Source: Streptomyces sp. 2114.4 (GTDB lineage: Bacteria > Actinomycetota > Actinomycetes > Streptomycetales > Streptomycetaceae). From it: 64,000 nucleotides of DNA. Made by a program: the position numbers and the translations under genes. Location: contig NZ_FYEY01000001.1 of assembly GCF_900187385.1 (NCBI RefSeq), positions 4,340,001 through 4,404,000 on the forward strand. Direction: 5' to 3'. Each line of letters opens with the position of its first letter. Position 1 is the first letter of the stretch. Of the stretch, positions 58,608 through 64,000 are shown piece by piece. The notes beneath the pieces were generated by a model. That model did no database searches. It was not told where the DNA came from and saw only the letters and a list, made by a program, of their open reading frames with translations.

Positions 58608-59249
58608 TTACGTCACGATCTCGCTGCCGGAACCGTCCTGGGCGCCGGGGTCTCCGGCTCCGATGAGGGCAAGTGCCGCGTCGAGAAGTAGAGAGGTCAG
58701 GGCGGGGAGTTGGTCGGGGGATTCGGACAGCAGGAACAGCCAGGCGAAGACGGGGCCGACCAGCAGGGCGTTGAGGGCGGCCGGGCCGGGGCGGGCCGTG
58801 AGCTCGCCGCGCGCGGCCGCGCGGTCCAGGACCTCCGTGAGGGTGCGGCGCTGGGCGGCGAGGTATTTCGCGTCGAACCGTTTGCGTAGTGCGGGGTCGG
58901 CCTGGACGTCGGCCAGCAGGCCGGGAATCGTGCCTGGCGGCGGAGCGGCCATGCTGTCCGCGACTTCGGCGAGCACGGCGGCCAGGTCGGCACGGAGCGA
59001 TCCGCGGTCGGGTGCCACGGCCAGGAACTGGCCGGGCACGAGTACGTCAAAGATCATTTCTTGTTTGCCGGCGTGGCGCCGGTAGATCGCCGCCTTGCCC
59101 ACCCCGGCCCGCGCCGCGACCGCGGCCGTCGTGAGCCGTGCGTACCCCACCTCGGCCAGCAGCTCTCGAACGGCGGACGCGATGGCGTCATCGACGCGGC
59201 TGTCCCGGGGGCGGCCGCCCCGGTTTCCGGCTTGTGTGCGCGCAGACAT
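58608..59249 (-). CDS. TetR-family transcriptional regulator
   Basis: A 213-residue TetR repressor. The DNA-binding domain covers about 15-60 (DDAIASAVRELLAEVGYARLTTAAVAARAGVGKAAIYRRHAGKQEMIFDV); the C-terminal part resembles the TetR_C_16/AcrR ligand domains, ending in a hydrophobic helix (LVGPVFAWLFLL). The ATG at 59249 is chosen over far-upstream frame because MSARTQAGNRGGRPRDSR is the usual TetR opening. It is convergent with the asparaginase-like gene and marks the right edge of the cluster. The target is unknown. Confidence 0.88.
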   Translation of the reverse strand: MSARTQAGNRGGRPRDSRVDDAIASAVRELLAEVGYARLTTAAVAARAGVGKAAIYRRHAGKQEMIFDVLVPGQFLAVAPDRGSLRADLAAVLAEVADSMAAPPPGTIPGLLADVQADPALRKRFDAKYLAAQRRTLTEVLDRAAARGELTARPGPAALNALLVGPVFAWLFLLSESPDQLPALTSLLLDAALALIGAGDPGAQDGSGSEIVT

Positions 59250-59547
59250 GGGTACATCATACGGAACTGCGAGTATCGAAACCAATGGTTCCAGATCTCG
59301 GGACCCGGGGCCGGCCCGGATGGATCCGAACCACGGCCGAACGACAGGCGGGCGGCAACCCAGCGCCGCGCGCCGACGCGACGCGGATGTCGTAGGAAAA
59401 CCGTCCGGACGGTGGAGAGCGCGATGACGGATGGGTCGAGGTGCGGGCCGGCCGGCAGGGGCAAAGGGCGCGCCCGACAACTGCACGATCCTCGGCGGGA
59501 TACACGTGATCCCGCCGCTCGGTGCTCGGAAGCTCCGGGGCCCGAGC

Positions 59548-59946
59548 GCGGGGACGTGGACAAGTGGCGTGCCCAGAAGGCGAAGACACTCAGCACGGTG
59601 CGGCGGACCTTCCGCCGAGCGATCAACTCCGCCGAGCGATCAACGAAGCCGAGGGGGTGAACGCCTGAGAACGGACACCACGTGAGCTACGCCACAGCTT
59701 CGTCTCGCCGCTGCTGGACGGCGGCGTCCCCTTCGCAGAGGCCTCCCGTCCGGTCGGGCACTCCGGGACGGCGGTTGCCGAGGAGGTCTGCCGGAAGCAG
59801 GCCCGCCCCGTGATGCAGCGGGGAGCGGTCGCCATGGACGGCACCTTCAAGGTGAACCCGCGGCGCCGACCACGCAGTTGGTCACGCATCACGCAGGAGA
59901 GCCACCTACGGAAATCCGTAGGTGGCTCTGACCTGTGTTCCTTCAG
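59548..59946 (+). pseudogene. Decayed tyrosine recombinase (integrase) of an integrative element
   Basis: Two fragments in different frames spell parts of an actinobacterial phage/AICE-type integrase. From 59548 one reads DVDKWRAQKAKTLSTVRRTFRRAINSAER (core-binding domain), ending in a stop at 59658-59660. From 59684 another frame reads ELRHSFVSPLLDGGVPFAEAS then RPVGHSGTAVAEEVCRKQ, the catalytic HxxR-G-H region. Most of the catalytic domain between them is deleted. The nucleophile Tyr of the usual EVYRxQ motif is Cys. The fragment runs directly into the tRNA-Pro 3' half, the normal int-att arrangement. Confidence 0.8.
59898..59929. terminator. Perfect hairpin downstream of the tRNA fragment
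   Basis: Fifteen-base arms (59898-59912 and 59915-59929) are perfectly complementary. It lies just beyond the 3' end of the minus-strand tRNA-Pro sequence and within the integrase remnant's tail, so it probably terminates tRNA or integrase transcription. Confidence 0.7.
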
Positions 59947-59988
59947 TCGGGGTGGCGGGATTTGAACCCACGACCTCTTCGTCCCGAA
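59947..59988 (-). pseudogene. 3' half of tRNA-Pro(CGG): attachment-site core
   Basis: Read on the minus strand this is a tRNA from the anticodon loop (TTCGGGA, anticodon CGG) through the variable loop, the T arm with GGTTCAAATCC, and the 3' acceptor strand CACCCCG plus discriminator A. The 5' half is absent: matching stops after the anticodon loop near 59988. A partial tRNA next to an integrase is the usual att core left when an element integrates into a tRNA gene. Confidence 0.82.
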
Positions 59989-60137
59989 TGAGGGTCGGGC
60001 AAGATCGAGACCTGCCTGTTTGGCTTTTCCACAGGTCAGGGCGTTGGGCTCGGTGGGCCTCGGGTGGTTTCGGGAGGGTTTGGAGAGCGGGTCGGCTCCC
60101 AGATGGCTCCCCGCGGCGTCGGCCTCATTCCCGGGCC

Positions 60138-60407
60138 TCAGTCCCGTACTCGCCCTCGCCGAGCTGATCGGTGACCGCCGCCTCGCTCCGCTTCAGCAGG
60201 AAGATCCGCTTGGCCCGTCTTGCCGGACCTTCCAATCTTGCGGCGGCGCTCCGTCACCTGCCAACGCTGACGTCGGTGTTCGAGGACTGCCTTCCACAGC
60301 TCCAGGCGATGGCGAGAATCCTTCGGCAACATGAAGCGGAGGGCTCCGAGGACAACGGCAGCCACCAGCACGGGCGCGGCCCCCGGGTGGTCGGTGAGGA
60401 ACGGCAT
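60138..60407 (-). CDS. Small membrane protein of the element region, function unknown
   Basis: An 89-residue protein opening MPFLTDHPGAAPVLVAAVVLGALRFML, one transmembrane helix, then a strongly basic cytosolic tail. Its ATG lies three bases after the stop of the upstream gene (60411-61427), with GGAAGGG seven bases before it, so the two are coupled. The C-terminal 30 residues are low-complexity and may be out of frame with relatives. No family recognised. Confidence 0.5.
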   Translation of the reverse strand: MPFLTDHPGAAPVLVAAVVLGALRFMLPKDSRHRLELWKAVLEHRRQRWQVTERRRKIGRSGKTGQADLPAEAERGGGHRSARRGRVRD

Positions 60408-60410
60408 GGA

Positions 60411-61427
60411 TCAGCCCTTCCCGTCGCACAGGTCGAGTGAGGCGGTGCCCAGCACCACCCGGTAGGTGTCATCGCGGCGGGTAAATCTCGCGCCCTTGAC
60501 CCCGGCCTCCCGGTGGGTCAGTGCCAGAGCCAGGTCGCCGGGTTCGGGATAGCCGGTCCAGCGGCACTCCCATGAGTCGCCGGCGCCCCAGAGCCGACGT
60601 ACGGGACCGTGCCGAATCACTTCCGGCTCCTTCCGGCGTTCAACTCCGGGGCGCTCCAGAGGGTCCCAGGACAGACTGGTCGCCCAGCGGCCACACCGGT
60701 CAACCAGGTTGTAGCGAGAAACGAGACCTGCCAGCAGAGTGGTCGCTTCCCCTGAGATCGGGGGGATGGCTGCCAGTGCGCGGCGCTCGTGCGCGGTGAG
60801 GTCGTTGTCCAGCGTGACATAGGGGTGCCGGGGCACGAGGCTGCGCCTGTTGCCGCGCCGGCATCCGGCTGGGTCACCGGTGATGGTCAGCAGTGCACCG
60901 GTGGGCAGATGGCGTAGACAGACGGAGCGCTGCCCATGGCACGTGTATGTGACCTCGTGCCGTAGTCCAGGGACGCCGCGTGAGCCGGCCCCCTGGGTGG
61001 CTAGCAGCCGGGTGGCCACGTTCTCCGGGGCGCGCTCCGCCACTATCACCAACTGGTCCCTGCGGGGCGACATCACCGGGTCGTACGAGGCGACAACCGA
61101 GTAGTTCCACCTCGCCGTCGGACCGGTGTACACGTTGCCGTTGAAAAGCGCGAGCGCTAGTAGGGCCCGGAAGGCGCGCTGGTCGTCCGAGCAGTGGTCT
61201 AGGCCCAGCCCGTGGGTGTCGCTGCTGATCGCGGATTCGGCGGCGGCTTCGCTTTCCCCGGTGTACTGGACGCGGAGAGGGATCCGCTCCTCGGGCGCCA
61301 TAGTGTGGACAGACAGTCCGCCCAACTCGCGCGCGGCGGTCAACCGTGCCTGCTGGAAGGGGATGACTTCACTGGACTCGTGCTGGATGCGGCGTGCGAG
61401 TTTAACGATGTCCCTGTCGAGCGTCAT
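60411..61427 (-). CDS. Hypothetical protein of the element region
   Basis: About 338 residues from the ATG at 61427 (MTLDRDIVKLARRIQHES), which has GGGAG six bases upstream; the frame is open to 61499. The protein is soluble, rich in Arg, with no transmembrane helix and no motif I recognise. Residues 100-130 (GLGLDHCSDDQRAFRALLALALFNGN) and the final strand-rich segment look structured. It is in an operon with the small membrane protein. Its position beside an att site suggests cargo or maintenance genes of an integrative element. Confidence 0.6.
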   Translation of the reverse strand: MTLDRDIVKLARRIQHESSEVIPFQQARLTAARELGGLSVHTMAPEERIPLRVQYTGESEAAAESAISSDTHGLGLDHCSDDQRAFRALLALALFNGNVYTGPTARWNYSVVASYDPVMSPRRDQLVIVAERAPENVATRLLATQGAGSRGVPGLRHEVTYTCHGQRSVCLRHLPTGALLTITGDPAGCRRGNRRSLVPRHPYVTLDNDLTAHERRALAAIPPISGEATTLLAGLVSRYNLVDRCGRWATSLSWDPLERPGVERRKEPEVIRHGPVRRLWGAGDSWECRWTGYPEPGDLALALTHREAGVKGARFTRRDDTYRVVLGTASLDLCDGKG

Positions 61428-62177
61428 GTCCGGCTCCCGGTGGGCGTGCCTCAGTGCTCCCGCCCACTGCGCCCCATTAGGAGGAACGACAGTTTTCAAT
61501 CACGCGCGCACTACGGCACTTTGCGCCCTCAACCCTGGGTAGCTGCGGGAGGAACCCAGGTCCGACGTAACGGCGAGCGTGGTCGCCTGGCCGGAGCATA
61601 GCGTCTTGAGGGCGTGTGGGCGAGGTAGGTGCCGGACATCTCAACCGCTCCGTCACGGGCGGCCCGCCTGCGCACAACTTCGTCACGTTCATGGACTATC
61701 GCGACCCGCGCATTCGTTTGACGCTTGCCGTCCATCATGTCGTTGCGCTGGAGGGTTGCACGGTCATCCGTCAGCTCCCCAAATGGCTCCCAGGCCGCCG
61801 CAGTCATTCGAGCGATGGTTGCTTCGCGTGGTCACGCCGCCTCGTCCTCCTCCAACCGGAACAGTGCCGGAGTTTCAGCTGGGGCTGTAAAGAGAATGAA
61901 CGGCATGGAAACGCGGCTCATCCTAGGGGCCTGTCGCTCAAGTTTCCGCCGTTGGAGTACGGCTGGGTACCGACGGCCGATCGCTCACAGCAGACGTGCA
62001 TGAGTGGATATCTCGTCGGACGCCATGGCAACCTAAATATGTCGGCGAAAATCCTGGTTATCTTCTATGTGAGACGTTGTGCGGGAATATCTCTCGCCCC
62101 AGACATTGTCGGCGTATAAGCGGTCTCGCCGGAAATCGAGCGGGACAAAGCAAATCAAGCGCATTGGAGTTCAGGCG
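61428..62177. other. Intergenic/uncertain region of lower GC
   Basis: About 750 bases between divergent genes. Several short frames exist on both strands (for example 61529-61807 minus and 61616-62119 plus), but none has both a ribosome site and convincing composition. GC falls noticeably toward 62000-62150, consistent with acquired DNA and with a promoter for the gene at 62178. Confidence 0.5.
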
Positions 62178-62717
62178 GTGGGCTCAGATGACCCAATTTC
62201 CCAGAGGTTGCATGCCTCGCTGCCGTCGAGGCTTGCTGGGCGACCTCGTGACCACCGAGGTTACCCAATCACATATGTCACAGTAATCCGCCCTGACGGG
62301 CGGCCAGATTTCACTGAGGTTGACGGCGCCACACGTCTGGAGTGCATCCGTGACGGGCTCTGCGGCTTGTGCGGTGAACTACTTGGGTATTGGCGAGCAG
62401 TGATCGGCGGTCCGGTGGTCATGCGGAGCCGCTTGACGCTTGACCCTCCTATGCATATTGAATGCGCGAGATTCGCCGCTACGGACTCGATCAACGGTTG
62501 CCCGTTTCTATTGCATATGGGGTTTGCTCGATATGCAAAATCACCCCCTGCAGACCGGGTGGCGCGTCCCAGCCGCATGTTTCTCGGTAGGACTCGGTCT
62601 CACGAGTTGAAGCGTGACGGTGCTGATGTGCTAGCTCATTGCGCGCCGTTCAAAGAGATGTGGGAGGTTCGAGCCGGGAGCCTGGTCAAGCTTCGAGATG
62701 CGGCGTCTTGGCCCTAG
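62178..62717 (+). CDS. Hypothetical protein with Cys/His motifs
   Basis: About 179 residues from the GTG at 62178, with GGAG about eight bases upstream; the frame is open from 62079. The core GYPITYVTVIRPDGRPDFTEVD, then LCGLCGE (CxxC), MHIECARFAA and a later Cys suggests a small zinc-binding fold. I have seen similar hypothetical proteins in actinomycete integrative elements but know no function. Codon use is less GC-biased than in the biosynthetic cluster. Confidence 0.55.
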   Translation: MGSDDPISQRLHASLPSRLAGRPRDHRGYPITYVTVIRPDGRPDFTEVDGATRLECIRDGLCGLCGELLGYWRAVIGGPVVMRSRLTLDPPMHIECARFAATDSINGCPFLLHMGFARYAKSPPADRVARPSRMFLGRTRSHELKRDGADVLAHCAPFKEMWEVRAGSLVKLRDAASWP

Positions 62718-62878
62718 CCCCAATCTGGGGCGGCGGATGGATTCCATCCAGTCGTCCTGCTGGGGCTGGCGTGGCTATTTTGGTCGAAGGATTACGGGTG
62801 GCAGCCGGGCTGGGGGCTGCTTGTGCTGCCACCCTCGGCACATCGGAGCGTCCCAGCCTGGGCCGACTGCCTCGATGG

Positions 62879-64000
62879 TTACTCGCGATCGGGGTCCTGC
62901 TCTGCGCTCGACGCGTCATCCAAATCCAGCTCAGATTGAACGGGCCGGCCAGGATGGGAGGATCGCCACGCTTCGAACTCCTCGTCTGAGCCCCCGAACC
63001 AGGTGCGAAGGGCCTTTTTGAGCGCGCTGGTGGCCAGCTCTGTTGCCTTTTCCTCCCTTGCACCCGGCCCAAGCGTGGGCTCACTGACCTTGAGCGCGTT
63101 CGACTGCTGCTTGGTGCACAGGTCGAGGTAGAGGCGGCGAGACTGGCCCAAGCCCTTGTCGAACGCCGTGCGGTCGATCAGCCACGGGGCGATGTGTTGC
63201 CACGCCGACGGGGTGGCGAGTGCCTGCAGCCAGAAATACCGGAAGTACACCGCGTTCGGCGTGTCCATGTTAACAATCTGGTTGATCGACTTGCTTGCCT
63301 CCTTGCTGAAGGCGTGCCGGCGATCGTGAGCCTTCCGGCGGTCCAGCTCGAAGAACGCGTTCCAAGCGTCAACGAGGGACGCTGCGAAGGCGGGTAGGTC
63401 TTTGAGCTCGGCTCCACCCGGCTGGTTCTTGCGCATTTCCCACAGAGAGGCAAGGGTCATGATCATGCCGAGCTGGCAGGCGTGAGTGTTGAAGACTGCG
63501 AACGCGGCCTTCGACTGCTTGATGGTGAGGGGGGTCGTTGCGTTGAGGTAGGCGCGGGCACGGTGCTCCTCGAAGTCAGCTTCCTTCTCCTTCAATGCCT
63601 CCCAAGCCCGGATGACATCCGTCTTCACCGGCATGTGACCCGTTCCTTCGGCGCGCCGCCGTTGGTACTCGTCGTAGCTGTCGCGCAGGGTCCAGTAGAT
63701 TCCCACACCGCCGAAGAGGGCGTCATACGCGAGTGCAGAGTGGTTATGGGTGGTATCCCAGCTGTCCTTGAAGGTGGCGAGGCCGGCGGCATGCGCCCTA
63801 TAGGGTTCCGTCTTGGACAGAAGGGTCAAAAAGGCTGTCCCCCACGAGTCCATGAACCGGCCAACCAGCTCCTCTGCGCGGCCCAACGGAAATTCCGTCT
63901 CTCCGATGCCTTCCACGGTGTAGTGGCGTCCGACGTCGCTGAACTCGGGCGGCAGCAGGCTGACGAGGTCGAGCTGCTCGCGCATGAAGCTGTCGCGGTC
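62879..64000 (-). CDS. Hypothetical protein, probably truncated at the window edge
   Basis: The minus strand is open from the window end to the stop at 62879. The first ATG (63985, MREQLDLVSLLPPEF) has no ribosome site and the frame continues upstream as DRDSF, so the true start is probably outside. At least 368 residues, mostly helical, soluble, Trp-rich, with no recognised motif; the acidic tail (SELDLDDASSAEQDPD) is disordered. It overlaps no other believable gene. Confidence 0.6.
   Translation of the reverse strand, partial: DRDSFMREQLDLVSLLPPEFSDVGRHYTVEGIGETEFPLGRAEELVGRFMDSWGTAFLTLLSKTEPYRAHAAGLATFKDSWDTTHNHSALAYDALFGGVGIYWTLRDSYDEYQRRRAEGTGHMPVKTDVIRAWEALKEKEADFEEHRARAYLNATTPLTIKQSKAAFAVFNTHACQLGMIMTLASLWEMRKNQPGGAELKDLPAFAASLVDAWNAFFELDRRKAHDRRHAFSKEASKSINQIVNMDTPNAVYFRYFWLQALATPSAWQHIAPWLIDRTAFDKGLGQSRRLYLDLCTKQQSNALKVSEPTLGPGAREEKATELATSALKKALRTWFGGSDEEFEAWRSSHPGRPVQSELDLDDASSAEQDPDRE

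Noticed and set aside
59947..59988. A complete tRNA gene
   Set aside because: Only the 3' half is present; no D arm or 5' acceptor strand can be found on the expected side.
61616..62119. 167-codon plus-strand frame in the element region
   Set aside because: No ribosome site, mixed composition, and it overlaps other equally weak frames; not supported as a gene.
1..64000. CRISPR array, rRNA operon or intact insertion sequence
   Set aside because: No regularly spaced short repeats, rRNA-like sequence or transposase was seen anywhere in the window.

Overview
GC-rich DNA with GTG/TTG starts, ATGA/GTGA overlaps, rare TTA codons, and SARP, LmbU and nSTAND-WD40 genes points to an actinomycete, almost certainly Streptomyces or a close relative. 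Positions about 4.3-59.2 kb are one biosynthetic gene cluster. It is flanked on the left by an unrelated nSTAND/WD40 gene that runs off the window. On the right lies integrated-element debris: a decayed tyrosine integrase, the 3' half of a tRNA-Pro(CGG), and uncharacterised genes, some of lower GC.

Layout. 4.3-9.1 kb is a regulatory block: two LmbU-family regulators, a NarL-type response regulator and a large SARP with an early TTA codon. 9.2-11.3 kb holds a YdbS/YdbT-like PH-domain membrane pair. 11.4-23.3 kb is one long plus-strand operon: aldo/keto reductase, GNAT-like protein, NDP-sugar 4-ketoreductase, then seven tandem EryCIII/DesVII-type glycosyltransferases. 23.4-25.3 kb holds a YqeB-like PH protein and a histidine kinase on the minus strand. 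25.7-27.2 kb is a Sam5-like 4-coumarate 3-hydroxylase. 27.5-32.3 kb (minus) holds deoxysugar genes: 3-ketoreductase, epimerase, 2,3-dehydratase, aminotransferase, plus a second GNAT-like gene. 32.7-45.1 kb (plus) holds a free carrier protein, MbtH and two NRPSs with four A domains, three C domains and no thioesterase. 45.3-46.3 kb is a clavaminate-synthase-like hydroxylase. 46.7-58.4 kb (plus) holds sugar 3-C-methyltransferase, RmlA, a short AMP-ligase, a Sam8-like tyrosine ammonia-lyase, an F420-type oxidoreductase, PPTase, RmlB, RmlD, RmlC, an OleD-like glycosyltransferase and an asparaginase homologue with an altered active site. A TetR gene closes the cluster.

How the genes work together (inference). 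Tyrosine ammonia-lyase and the hydroxylase would make caffeic acid, as Sam8 and Sam5 do for saccharomicin in Saccharothrix espanaensis. The AMP-ligase would activate it. RmlA/B supply dTDP-4-keto-6-deoxyglucose, which the other sugar genes convert into L-rhamnose, 2,6-dideoxy sugars and a branched 3-amino-3-C-methyl sugar of the epivancosamine type. Seven or eight glycosyltransferases would assemble these into oligosaccharide. A four-module NRPS and a 2-oxoglutarate hydroxylase sit beside this saccharomicin-like set, suggesting an undescribed caffeoyl/peptide/oligosaccharide hybrid.

Regulation. A 16-bp palindrome of the form GTCYCGCCGGCGRGAC, whose core matches the published LmbU recognition palindrome, occurs in all four large divergent promoter regions of the cluster. 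With two LmbU paralogues encoded, this looks like a cluster-wide regulon.
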